30,559 nucleotides of DNA, taken from NCBI GenBank assembly GCA_035761045.1, contig DASTRU010000132.1:1-30559 (forward strand), written 5' to 3'. The notes beneath the pieces were generated by a model, which was given only the letters and a program-made list of their open reading frames with translations, was not told where the DNA came from and did no database searches. The DNA comes from DASTRU01 sp035761045. Lineage in GTDB: Bacteria; Pseudomonadota; Gammaproteobacteria; Burkholderiales; Burkholderiaceae_E. Made by a program: the position numbers and the translations under genes. This document shows, piece by piece, positions 16,566 to 24,358 of this stretch (its first letter is position 1; every line of letters begins with the position of its first letter).

Positions 16566-17270
16566 TTGCACACACGATCAGTCTCCTTGAACTCGAACGC
16601 CGATTTTCGTGTGGCTTCGCCGGACGAGCACGTGCGAAGCACAGGCCGAGAAGCGCTTGAGCCGAGCGCGCCGTATGTGCTCGAACCCGAATTCGATCGT
16701 TTTCAATTAATTTCTGAAGCGCTTCATAGCGCGGCCCGCTTGGAGCACGCGCGATCCACCGCCGCGCACGCCCTACCGTCGGAGCAGGTTGCATCCACCA
16801 GCCGGATGGACGAGGCAAGGCTGCGCGGCCAGGTTGAATACGCTGGCGCTAATGTCACGCCTGAACTCACGCCCGACGATGTGTTGGAAGCGCACTGGAA
16901 AGCATTCGCGGCGGTCAAGACGGCGTGCCTAATCGATCGCAACGCGCACTCCAGCGGGTTCGGCCCTTCGACCTTGCTCGAGCACTTCAAGTCGCAATTG
17001 GCGCGTCGCTTGAACGCGATCACGGAATCTCGTCGTGGCACCGCGACCTCGAAGAGTTTGCTGCCGGCCTGGCGTCCGACGCCGGCCGAAGTCGAGATGT
17101 TGACCGACCGGATTAAAAGTTCATCGCTGCCAATCGCGATGCGCTTGAATTCGGCGGAGCGGTTGGCCGAGGCCTATCAAAAGCTTGGCCAAATCGATGA
17201 CGCGATCGCGACGATCGGCAGCGCGTTGGAGTGCAATCCGCGCGAATACTTCGATTGGGAGCGGTCGTAA
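16566..17270 (+). CDS. Unknown protein with TPR-like C-terminus, partner gene of the cyclase
   Basis: I do not recognise this 234-residue protein. It starts 37 bases after the cyclase stop, at a TTG preceded by AAGGA about 7 bases upstream, the best ribosome-binding site in the neighbourhood. No ATG in this frame lies between the TTG and residue 80, so a TTG start is likely. The C-terminal part, roughly 185-230 (AERLAEAYQKLGQIDDAIA then ALECNPREY), reads as one TPR motif. The N-terminal 80 residues are polar and Ser/Ala/Glu-rich without a signal peptide. Position and spacing suggest one transcript with the cyclase. It could be a second effector, a chaperone (some secretion chaperones are TPR proteins) or an unrelated regulator; nothing in the sequence decides. 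Confidence 0.7.
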   Translation: MHTRSVSLNSNADFRVASPDEHVRSTGREALEPSAPYVLEPEFDRFQLISEALHSAARLEHARSTAAHALPSEQVASTSRMDEARLRGQVEYAGANVTPELTPDDVLEAHWKAFAAVKTACLIDRNAHSSGFGPSTLLEHFKSQLARRLNAITESRRGTATSKSLLPAWRPTPAEVEMLTDRIKSSSLPIAMRLNSAERLAEAYQKLGQIDDAIATIGSALECNPREYFDWERS

Positions 17271-17322
17271 CGCCCCCACGGCCGAATACAAAAATCGCAT
17301 AAGCACGGCATCATCCGTGGTT

Positions 17323-18942
17323 ATGCTTCCCACGCCTTCTTCTCAATCTCCTCGATTTGGCTTTGACGTTGTTGTCGTCGGCAGCGGCTTGGCGGGTTTG
17401 ACGATTGCCTTGCACCTGGCGCCCACCCGGCGCGTGGCGCTTGTCAGCAAACAAGCGCTCAACGCGGGCGCTAGCGATTGGGCGCAAGGTGGCATCGCCG
17501 CCGTGCTCGATGCGCACGATTCGGTCGAGCACCATGTGCAAGACACGTTGGTGGCCGGCGCGGGGTTGTGCGACGAAGCCGCCGTGCGCTTCGTGGTGGA
17601 ACGCGGCCGCGCTTCGATCGAATGGTTGATCGAGCGTGGCGTCGAGTTCACGCGCGACGCGCAAGGCCCGGCCGGCTTGCACCTCACGCGCGAGGGCGGC
17701 CACAGCGCGCGACGCATCGCGCATGCGGCCGACGCGACGGGCCACGCGGTTCAACTCGCGCTCGAGGCGCAAGCGCGCGCGCATCCCAACATCACCTTGT
17801 TCGAGTACCGCATGGCGATCGACTTAATCGTCGATCGCGCCGCGGGCGAGGGAACGCGTTGCTCGGGCATTTATTTGCTGAATCTTCAGACGAATGAAGT
17901 CGAGGCGTTCGCCGCGTCCGACGTGGTGCTTGCCACGGGCGGCTTGGGGCAGGTGTATTTGCACACGAGCAATCCGGCCACCGCCACTGGTGACGGCATC
18001 GCGATCGCTTGGCGCGCCGGATGTCGGGTCGCCAACCTCGAGTTCGTGCAATTTCATCCGACGTGTCTCGTGCATCCACAAGCGAGCGCGCAGCTCATTA
18101 CCGAAGCGATGCGAGGCGAGGGCGCGCATCTGGTATTGCCGCCGCAAGCCGGCGCGCGCGCGGGCGTGCGCTTCATGCCCGAGCACGACGAGCGCGCCGA
18201 GCTCGCCCCGCGCGATGTCGTGGCCCGCGCGATCGATGCCGAGATCAAGCGCCACGGTCTTGAGTACGTGCATCTAGACATTAGCCATCGGCCGCCAGAG
18301 TTCGTGCGCGAGCATTTCCCCACGCTGTACGCCCGTTGCCTAGCGCTCGGTATCGATATGACGCGCGAACCGTTGCCGGTCGCGCCCGCCGCGCATTACG
18401 CATGCGGCGGCATTCACACCGATTTGAACGGCCGTACCGATATCCATGGGTTGTACGCGATTGGCGAGACGGCCTGCACCGGACTTCACGGCGCCAATCG
18501 CCTCGCCTCGAATTCATTGCTGGAATGCGTGGTGCTCGGCCATGCCGCGGCAACACACATCCTTGCCCAGGCGCAACGGCCCATTCCCCACGTGGCCGCC
18601 TGGGATGCGAGTCGCGTCAAGGAAGCCGACGAGGACGTGGCCTTGCTGTTCGGGCGCGACGAACTCAGGCGAGCGATGCTGCATTACGTCGGCATCGTGC
18701 GCACCAGCGAACGCCTATTGCGCGCGCGACGTCGTATCGCGTTATTGCGCGACGAGATCGATGCGCATTACCGGCGTTATCAAGTCAGCCGCGCGCAATT
18801 GGAGTTGCGCAACTTGGTCGAGGTCGCGTCGCTCATCGTGGAATCGGCGTTGCAGCGGCATGAAAGTCGCGGACTGCACTACAACCGTGACTTCCCCGAG
18901 CCCATGACGCCCACACGTTCGACGTTGCTCGGCCCGGCATAA
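17323..18942 (+). CDS. nadB: L-aspartate oxidase NadB
   Basis: FAD enzyme that oxidises L-aspartate to iminoaspartate, the first step of de novo NAD synthesis; NadA then makes quinolinate. The product has 539 residues, essentially the length of the E. coli enzyme. The N-terminal dinucleotide fold shows VVVVGSGLAGL (about 16-26). Family motifs follow: ASDWAQGGIAAV, the glutamate-containing HLTREGGHSARR, ATGGLGQVYLHTSNP, GDGIAIAWRAGC, EFVQFHPT, PAAHYACGGIHTD and GLHGANRLASNSLLE. I chose ATG 17323, whose short leader matches the family; the open frame to 17185 would overlap the preceding gene. pfp begins 22 bases after its stop, suggesting cotranscription. No nadA or nadC is in the window. Confidence 0.96.
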   Translation: MLPTPSSQSPRFGFDVVVVGSGLAGLTIALHLAPTRRVALVSKQALNAGASDWAQGGIAAVLDAHDSVEHHVQDTLVAGAGLCDEAAVRFVVERGRASIEWLIERGVEFTRDAQGPAGLHLTREGGHSARRIAHAADATGHAVQLALEAQARAHPNITLFEYRMAIDLIVDRAAGEGTRCSGIYLLNLQTNEVEAFAASDVVLATGGLGQVYLHTSNPATATGDGIAIAWRAGCRVANLEFVQFHPTCLVHPQASAQLITEAMRGEGAHLVLPPQAGARAGVRFMPEHDERAELAPRDVVARAIDAEIKRHGLEYVHLDISHRPPEFVREHFPTLYARCLALGIDMTREPLPVAPAAHYACGGIHTDLNGRTDIHGLYAIGETACTGLHGANRLASNSLLECVVLGHAAATHILAQAQRPIPHVAAWDASRVKEADEDVALLFGRDELRRAMLHYVGIVRTSERLLRARRRIALLRDEIDAHYRRYQVSRAQLELRNLVEVASLIVESALQRHESRGLHYNRDFPEPMTPTRSTLLGPA

Positions 18943-18964
18943 GTCATTTCGAAAAAGGCAAGCC

Positions 18965-20218
18965 ATGGCACGTAATGCGTTCTACGCACAATCGGGCGGT
19001 GTGACCGCGGTTATCAATGCGTCGGCCTGCGGCGTGATCGAGACAGCACGACAACATCGCGACGCGATCGGCACCGTGTATGCAGGCCGCGACGGCATCG
19101 TGGGCGGTTTGCACGAGGAGTTGATCGACACGAACGCGCAGCCCGACGCCGTCATCCGCGCATTGCGCTCGACGCCCGCGGGCGCGTTTGGTTCGTGCCG
19201 GTACAAGCTGGCGTCGCCCGAGAAGAACGCGCGCGAGTTCGAGCGGCTGCTCGCGGTGTTCAAGGCCCACGACATCGCTTACTTCTTCTACAACGGCGGC
19301 GGCGATTCGGCCGACACCTGCTTGAAGGTCAGCCGTTATGCGCAAACGATCGGTTATCCCTTGCGCGCGATTCATATTCCTAAAACGATCGACAACGATT
19401 TGCCCATCACCGATTGCTGTCCGGGCTTTGGATCGGTGGCGAAGTACGTCGCCGTGTCGGCGCTCGAGGCCTCGTTCGACGTTCGATCAATGGCGCGCAC
19501 CTCCACCAAGGTGTTCGTGCTCGAAGTCATGGGCCGGCACGCGGGATGGATCGCCGCCGCCGGCGGGCTGATCGAGGCGCACGGCATTCCCGTCGTGCTC
19601 TTGCTGCCGGAGGTGCGATTCAATTCGCAAGCCTTTCTCGCGCATGTCGATGCGAAGGTGCGCCAGCACGGGTACTGCACGGTGGTGGTGTCCGAAGGGT
19701 GTCGCGATGCCGAGGGGCATTTTCTTGCCGAGCAAGGCGGCCGCGATGCGTTCGGGCACGCGCAGCTGGGCGGTGCGGCGCCCGTCATCGCGTCACTGAT
19801 CAATGCCGAGCTTAAGTACAAGGTGCATAACGCGGTGGCCGATTACCTTCAACGCTCGGCGCGTCACGTCGCCTCTAAAACCGACGTGCAACAAGCGTAC
19901 GAACTAGGCGCCTACGCGGTCGAACTCGCCCTGCAAGGGCGCGACGCCGTCATGCCAACGATCGAGCGTGTCTCGCACGAGCCTTACGAGTACCGCTTGG
20001 GTATCGCACCGCTTGAACACGTGGCCAATGTTGAAAAACCGATGCCGCCCGAGTTCATCCGCGCCGATGGCTTTGGCGTCACGCCCGAGTGTTTGCGTTA
20101 TTTAAAGCCGTTGATCGCCGGCGAGGACTATCCGCAATACGTCGATGGATTACCTGCCTACGCGATGCTCGAATCGCTTATGGCGGCTAAAAAACTAAGT
20201 CCGTATCAAGCGAGTTGA
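18965..20218 (+). CDS. pfp: Pyrophosphate-dependent 6-phosphofructokinase
   Basis: Reversibly interconverts fructose 6-phosphate and fructose 1,6-bisphosphate using pyrophosphate, serving glycolysis or gluconeogenesis. The 417-residue protein shows NGGGDSADT (110-118) and PKTIDNDLP (139-147), with catalytic Asp143, and MGRHAGW (189-195). Asp114 corresponds to E. coli Gly104 and Lys140 to Gly124; these substitutions block ATP and mark pyrophosphate users in established family work. The start at 18965 is supported by AAAAGGC a few bases upstream. It follows nadB by 22 bases, so the two are probably cotranscribed. Length and motifs fit the non-allosteric clade of about 400 residues. Confidence 0.93.
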   Translation: MARNAFYAQSGGVTAVINASACGVIETARQHRDAIGTVYAGRDGIVGGLHEELIDTNAQPDAVIRALRSTPAGAFGSCRYKLASPEKNAREFERLLAVFKAHDIAYFFYNGGGDSADTCLKVSRYAQTIGYPLRAIHIPKTIDNDLPITDCCPGFGSVAKYVAVSALEASFDVRSMARTSTKVFVLEVMGRHAGWIAAAGGLIEAHGIPVVLLLPEVRFNSQAFLAHVDAKVRQHGYCTVVVSEGCRDAEGHFLAEQGGRDAFGHAQLGGAAPVIASLINAELKYKVHNAVADYLQRSARHVASKTDVQQAYELGAYAVELALQGRDAVMPTIERVSHEPYEYRLGIAPLEHVANVEKPMPPEFIRADGFGVTPECLRYLKPLIAGEDYPQYVDGLPAYAMLESLMAAKKLSPYQAS

Positions 20219-20258
20219 AAACGCCTGAAACCACGTGGGGAGCGATGAGGAGGGAAGG

Positions 20259-20334
20259 TGGCGCGCCCGGCAGGAATCGAACCTGCGACCCTCGGCTTCG
20301 GAGGCCGATACTCTATCCCCTGAGCTACGGGCGC
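20259..20334 (-). tRNA. tRNA-Arg, anticodon CCG
   Basis: Read on the minus strand, a full 76-base cloverleaf is present. The acceptor stem pairs GCGCCCG with CGGGCGC. The D arm is GCTC/GAGT, and the anticodon stem TCGGC/GCCGA encloses loop CTCCGAA with anticodon CCG (bases 20301-20299). The variable loop has five bases, and the T arm GCAGG/CCTGC encloses TTCGATT. The discriminator is G and the 3' CCA is encoded. It reads the arginine codon CGG. It lies convergent to pfp and divergent from the cytochrome c5 gene. Confidence 0.97.
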
Positions 20335-20350
20335 GTGATGCAAGGCCGGC

Positions 20351-20356
20351 ATTCTA
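20351..20356 (-). promoter_or_regulatory. Probable -10 element of tRNA-Arg
   Basis: On the minus strand TAGAAT lies 16 bases before the tRNA 5' end and is followed by the GC-rich stretch GCCGGCC. A GC-rich discriminator is a common trait of stringently controlled stable-RNA promoters. No convincing -35 hexamer was seen. Confidence 0.4.
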
Positions 20357-20400
20357 ACCGCTCAACCGACCTTGGCTCGGGCAGCTTGTGCTCGCGCCGC

Positions 20401-20406
20401 TATAAT
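20401..20406 (+). promoter_or_regulatory. Probable -10 element of the cytochrome c5 gene
   Basis: A perfect TATAAT in otherwise GC-rich sequence, 124 bases before the cytochrome c5 ATG. The region 16-18 bases upstream lacks a good -35 match, so an activator may be needed or the true -35 is weak. If used, it gives a 5' leader of roughly 115 bases. Confidence 0.45.
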
Positions 20407-20530
20407 CGCGCGGTTCAGCGCCGCCGATCTTTGTTTGTTTGCCCGTAACGCGCTTGGCGGATCGAAGTTGTTTTCGCGGTCCGCGCCTTTCAACACATAC
20501 GGAACACGGGCCGTCTCTCGCGGATCCATC

Positions 20531-21109
20531 ATGAGCCAGGAAAGCTTCATCAAGACCCCGAAACAATTGATCTGGGCCGTCGTGCTCGCGTTCATCGTGC
20601 CCATCGTGGCGATTCATTTGATTTCGGGTTATGTCGAGACCTTGGGCAACAACGGCGCCGGTAGCGACGCCATGACGCCGCAAGCCATCGCCAAGCGCAT
20701 CGCTCCGGTCGCGCAACTCAAACTCGAGCCAAGCGCGCCTGGCGCCGCGGCTGCGGCTCCCGCGGCCCCTGCGGCCCCTGCGGCGGCCGCGCCCGCTCCC
20801 GTCGCCACGGCCGCCGAGCCTGCCCCAGCGCCTGCACCGGCGCCTGTCGCCTCCGCCGCTCCAGTCAAAGTCAATGGCGAAGCGTTGTTCAAGCAGGCAT
20901 GCGCGGCCTGCCATTTGGCGGGCGTTGCCGGTGCGCCTAAGCTTGGTGACAAGGCCGCATGGGCACCGCGTATCGCGCAAGGAATCGATGCGTTGACGGC
21001 TTCCGTCATCAAAGGCAAGGGCGCCATGCCACCCAAGGGCGGTGCCGCGGCCGCGAGCGAGGCCGAGATTCACGCCGCCGTTGAATACGTGGTCAGTCAA
21101 GCGAAATAA
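20531..21109 (+). CDS. Membrane-anchored c5-type cytochrome
   Basis: Monohaem cytochrome c, predicted to carry electrons on the periplasmic face of the inner membrane. The 192-residue protein has an uncleaved N-terminal helix (about 13-35, VVLAFIVPIVAIHLI), a very Ala/Pro-rich flexible linker (about 70-112) and a C-terminal c5-type domain. The haem site is CAACH near residue 125, and the likely axial Met is in GKGAMPPKGG near 164. The domain ends VEYVVSQAK, as in other c5 proteins. I used ATG 20531; the longer open frame to 20372 would start upstream of the TATAAT element. A strong hairpin follows its stop. Confidence 0.92.
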   Translation: MSQESFIKTPKQLIWAVVLAFIVPIVAIHLISGYVETLGNNGAGSDAMTPQAIAKRIAPVAQLKLEPSAPGAAAAAPAAPAAPAAAAPAPVATAAEPAPAPAPAPVASAAPVKVNGEALFKQACAACHLAGVAGAPKLGDKAAWAPRIAQGIDALTASVIKGKGAMPPKGGAAAASEAEIHAAVEYVVSQAK

Positions 21110-21125
21110 ACCTTCGCGCCGTCGT

Positions 21126-21167
21126 CACGACGCCCCGCTGTCGTTTGCTCGGCAGCGGGGCGTCGTG
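21126..21167. terminator. Strong hairpin terminator between convergent genes
   Basis: A perfect 15-bp inverted repeat (CACGACGCCCCGCTG and its complement) extends by three more pairs, one of them G-T, to enclose a six-base loop. It sits between the convergent stops of the cytochrome c5 gene (21109) and the DUF3108 gene (21183). The plus-strand tail CTTTAGG has few T residues, and the minus-strand side has no T run, so it may serve both genes but with imperfect intrinsic tails. Confidence 0.75.
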
Positions 21168-21182
21168 CTTTAGGCGAACGAT

Positions 21183-22334
21183 TTATTCCTGCTGAAAACC
21201 GCGCAATACGAGATCGACGGTGTTGCCGTTGCGCTCGGTGTACACGATACGCACCGGATACCACGCGACTTGCGCCGACAACCAAATATCGATGCGCGGA
21301 TCGTTCGAGTCGGGGCGAGGCGGCCGCTGGAAGTGCCAGGCGGCAAACGTTCCGGCCCGGGTCGATACCGATTCCTCGCCAATCGTTTGAAACACCCACG
21401 GTTCCACCGAACGCGTTCCCGCCAATACGACGGTAAGTTGATCGCCCGGGGCAATACGGCCCGGATTGCTGCGCAACCACCCAGCCAATTGCAGCAACAC
21501 GCTGATGCGATCTTGCGTCCCCGCCGCCAACGGAAACTCGCGTGTCGAGGCCGAGAAGGTAATGGTGTTTTGCCCCGGAGCACGATTGAAGTTCGTGGCC
21601 ACCGGCGCGCGGTTGCGCACCTGCTCGACATAACGCGACGGCGCAAGGCCAGTCGCGGTGATGTCTCCATCGCTCGTCGCGTTTTGCAACTTGAGCTCGA
21701 ACATCAGCAAATTCAACGTGGCTTGCTGCTCGATGCGGTAACGCGCGCCGTCGCGTAGGAAACGAATGCGTCCGTTGCCGTAGAACACGCCGTTTTTCAT
21801 GCGGCCTTCGGCGTCGTATTGCGCGGTGCCTGGTGGCGGTAGATCGTGCGCGTCCAAGGGGCGGCCCGGTGAGACGGGTTGTCCCATCTGTTCGACATTA
21901 CCCTCGCGCGCCCCCGTGCCTAAACCGCTGCTGTTGACCGGCGCATGTTCCTTGTTTGTTGATGAATCCGCCGGCTGCTCGGTGTCGGCGGCGAGAGATT
22001 CTTCCGCTGCCGGAGGCGATGCCACCTGTTGTTCCGACGGTACGACGGGCTCGGGAGGTGGCAACGCGGGCGTGGGTTTGATCGCGACCGGTTTGGGACG
22101 GCTTGGCGCGGGGCGCGAGATCACGGGCGAGGACTGCGACGGCGTGGGCGGCGGCGCAAGAACGATGGCCTCGATCGACGCGGGCAACTCCGGATGCACG
22201 CCGTACTGCATATGACGTTCGAGCCATCCAAGCGCGATCGCGTGCAAAAACATCGATAACGCGATCCAGCCCATCGCATGTCGAGCGCGGCGACGGCGAT
22301 GGTGCGAAGCGTGGCTCGGCGAGGAAGAGGTCAT
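21183..22334 (-). CDS. DUF3108-family envelope protein
   Basis: A protein of 383 residues with one N-terminal membrane helix (about 20-38, GWIALSMFLHAIALGW) preceded by a His/Arg-rich cytoplasmic start. A long Pro-rich periplasmic region (about 55-150) follows, then a C-terminal domain resembling DUF3108 (MKNGVFYGNGRIRFLRDGARYRIEQQA through VAWYPVRIVYTERNGNTVDLVL read in parts). The family occurs in many betaproteobacteria; its role is not established, with the domain thought to be a beta-rich envelope module. The frame is open to an ATG at 22361; I chose 22334 without a clear ribosome-binding site either way. It is divergent from the FAH-like gene, leaving about 110 bases for promoters. Confidence 0.82.
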   Translation of the reverse strand: MTSSSPSHASHHRRRRARHAMGWIALSMFLHAIALGWLERHMQYGVHPELPASIEAIVLAPPPTPSQSSPVISRPAPSRPKPVAIKPTPALPPPEPVVPSEQQVASPPAAEESLAADTEQPADSSTNKEHAPVNSSGLGTGAREGNVEQMGQPVSPGRPLDAHDLPPPGTAQYDAEGRMKNGVFYGNGRIRFLRDGARYRIEQQATLNLLMFELKLQNATSDGDITATGLAPSRYVEQVRNRAPVATNFNRAPGQNTITFSASTREFPLAAGTQDRISVLLQLAGWLRSNPGRIAPGDQLTVVLAGTRSVEPWVFQTIGEESVSTRAGTFAAWHFQRPPRPDSNDPRIDIWLSAQVAWYPVRIVYTERNGNTVDLVLRGFQQE

Positions 22335-22446
22335 GTGAAGGATGTTAGCGAAGTGCCGCATCGATTAACGCTTGCATTATGTTTGGCGATGACCCATGGC
22401 AAGCGCATGGCACACTCGCGCCTCTTCACGCCTTGCCGCACGACTA

Positions 22447-23418
22447 ATGAAACTCGCCACGCTTAAAGACGGTACTCGCGACGGACAACTGGCCGTCGTA
22501 TCGCGCGATTTATCGGTTGCGCATCTTGCGACTGGCATTTGTCCGACCTTGCAAAAAGCGTTGGACGATTGGCCATTCTTCGCGCCGCAATTACAAGATC
22601 TTTATGAAACATTAAACGCGGGAAAAGGCGCGCGTCATGCGTTCGCGTTCGAAGCGGCGCGTTGCATGGCGCCTTTGCCTCGTGCTTACTTATTCGTCAA
22701 CGCGCAAGCGTATCCATCGCATGCCGAACGCCTGCGTCACGCGACAACTCCGGAACCTTATTTGCACTTTCTTGGTGGCGACGAATTACTCGGTCCATGC
22801 GATGACATAACGCGTGCCCGCGATGCCGTGGACGTCGACTTTGGCGCAAGTCTTGCCGTCATTACCGATGACGTGCCGATGGGGGCCGATGAAAAACGCG
22901 CGAGCGAAGCGATTCGTCTATTGGTGCTCGTTAATCAAGTGTCGTTGAATGACTCCGCGCGGGAATCGGTCGCGCGGGACTTAAGCGTTGCGAACACGCC
23001 CGCCGCCGCGTTCTCGCCAGTGGCGGTCACGCCCGATGAATTAGGCGATGCGTGGGATCAGCAGCGCGTGCATTTACCCGTGTTCGTGCATCGCGAGGGT
23101 AAGCGCGTGGGCGCGGTACATGCCGCGCAAGACATGGCCTTTGGGTTTTCGGCGTTGATTGCTCGTGCGGCGCACGTGCGGCGCTTGCGCGCCGGGGCAA
23201 TCGTTGGCGCGGGTATCGTGAGCAATCACGATGCAAGCCGCGGCTATGCGTGCATCGGCGAGAAACGCGCCTTCGAAAACGAAACTCAGGGCTGCGCGCA
23301 AACACCTTACTTGGTCGAAGGGGAAACGGTGCGTATTGAAATGTTTGATGCGCAAGGGCCTAAGCAAGGGCAATCCATCTTCGGTGCGATTGCGCAAAAA
23401 CTCGTGGTCCATACGTAA
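22447..23418 (+). CDS. Fumarylacetoacetate hydrolase-fold protein, probable pseudoenzyme
   Basis: A 323-residue member of the FAH family, recognisable by SPVAVTPDELGDAW, HLPV, DMAFGFSALIARAAHVRRLRAG (in two parts), GAGIVSNHD, YACIGEKRA and QSIFGAIAQKLV. Active members bind a divalent metal through a Glu-x-Glu pair and an Asp about 29 residues later and hydrolyse C-C bonds in aromatic degradation. Here the expected 'FEAE' reads FGAS (Gly133, Ser135) and the expected 'ND' reads NQ (Gln164), at the exact spacing of 29. All three ligands appear lost, so hydrolase activity is doubtful. The ATG at 22447 (MKLATLKDG) matches the family start; an in-frame ATG at 22396 lies upstream. It precedes phaM by 82 bases. 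Confidence 0.88.
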   Translation: MKLATLKDGTRDGQLAVVSRDLSVAHLATGICPTLQKALDDWPFFAPQLQDLYETLNAGKGARHAFAFEAARCMAPLPRAYLFVNAQAYPSHAERLRHATTPEPYLHFLGGDELLGPCDDITRARDAVDVDFGASLAVITDDVPMGADEKRASEAIRLLVLVNQVSLNDSARESVARDLSVANTPAAAFSPVAVTPDELGDAWDQQRVHLPVFVHREGKRVGAVHAAQDMAFGFSALIARAAHVRRLRAGAIVGAGIVSNHDASRGYACIGEKRAFENETQGCAQTPYLVEGETVRIEMFDAQGPKQGQSIFGAIAQKLVVHT

Positions 23419-23500
23419 AAGATTTCAACGTGACGGAACGGCACTTGCGTTTTAAAGCGACCATACTGACCACTATTCCTGCGCTTTAAGGGAGCCCATC

Positions 23501-24337
23501 ATGACTAATCCCAACGCTAATCCGTTCGCCGCATTTGGCTTATCAGGATTTGGCACGCCGAACGCGCTTGGCGAAAACGCGTCCGCGAACATGTTCAACA
23601 GCGGCGTCGATTTCATGCGTAATTTTTGGAGTAGCGCGACGTCGAGTCCGCAATTGCAAGGCATGGCGAGTTTCGTGACGCCAACGTTGAATGTGGAGGA
23701 ACTCGACCGCCGCATTAAGGATTTGAAATCCGTCGAGAGTTGGCTAGCCGCGAACGCGGCAATGTTGCGCGCCACGGTTCAAACACTTGAAGTTCAACGC
23801 AACACTATTGCCGCCATTAAATCGTTTGGCGCGGCCATGTCGGGTGAAGCGTCGGAAACTCCCGCGACGTCTAACTTGCCTCCCGGATGGCCGATGAACA
23901 CGCCAAGCGCGGCGCCGTCGGAGCGCCGAGCGCAGACGGACGAATCGCCGTCGCCCAAAGCGCCGCCAAAACCCGCGGAGACGGCAGACAACGCGGGCAC
24001 GACGGATACAACGGGAACATCAAGCCCACCGCTGGGCGCGAGCGCGGCGGCGAATGTCGGCGCCGCGATTGCGTCGCAAGCGGCGAATGCCAGTCTTCAA
24101 AACGCGGCGGCTTGGTGGAATTTATTGCAAGATCAATTCGCGAAGGTCGCAAGCCAGGCGATGGTTGAGCCCAAGGCAAGCGATGAAGAGCCGGGCGTGG
24201 AAACCCACGCGGGCGGCTCCGTCGAAGTGCGTGGCGATGTTTCCCCCGCCGAGCCGCCCGCGCCGGTGCCCGAGGCTGAACAAGCCGCCGCGAAAAAACG
24301 AACGCCGCGCGCCGCAAAGCCCAAATCCAACTCGTAG
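23501..24337 (+). CDS. phaM: PhaM-family polyhydroxyalkanoate granule regulator
   Basis: PhaM in Ralstonia eutropha binds and activates the PHB synthase PhaC and ties granules to the nucleoid. The 278-residue protein matches the conserved N-terminal half: NPFAAFGLSGFG, then LNVEELDRRIKDLKSVESWL and AAMLRATVQTLEVQRNTIAA (about 65-108). A low-complexity Pro/Ala/Ser/Thr linker follows. The C-terminus AAKKRTPRAAKPKSNS is Lys/Arg-rich like the DNA-binding PAKKA-type tail. AAGGGAG at 23488-23494, six bases before the ATG, is a strong ribosome-binding site. Its presence implies that the organism stores polyhydroxyalkanoate. It lies between the FAH-like gene and the FIST gene. Confidence 0.9.
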   Translation: MTNPNANPFAAFGLSGFGTPNALGENASANMFNSGVDFMRNFWSSATSSPQLQGMASFVTPTLNVEELDRRIKDLKSVESWLAANAAMLRATVQTLEVQRNTIAAIKSFGAAMSGEASETPATSNLPPGWPMNTPSAAPSERRAQTDESPSPKAPPKPAETADNAGTTDTTGTSSPPLGASAAANVGAAIASQAANASLQNAAAWWNLLQDQFAKVASQAMVEPKASDEEPGVETHAGGSVEVRGDVSPAEPPAPVPEAEQAAAKKRTPRAAKPKSNS

Positions 24338-24358
24338 CACATTCATACACACGACACG

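Noticed and set aside
16085..16642. Minus-strand open frame of 185 codons opposite the cyclase
   Set aside because: It is a shadow of the plus-strand gene, whose motifs are unmistakable; the antisense product has no recognisable family.
17185..17322. Long start of nadB
   Set aside because: It overlaps the preceding gene by 86 bases and adds residues absent from known NadB proteins.
20372..20530. Longer start of the cytochrome c5 gene
   Set aside because: It would begin upstream of the TATAAT element and add polar residues before the membrane anchor.
20690..20870. Repetitive Ala/Pro-coding stretch in the cytochrome gene as a DNA repeat element
   Set aside because: It is explained by a low-complexity protein linker kept in frame, common in membrane-anchored cytochromes.
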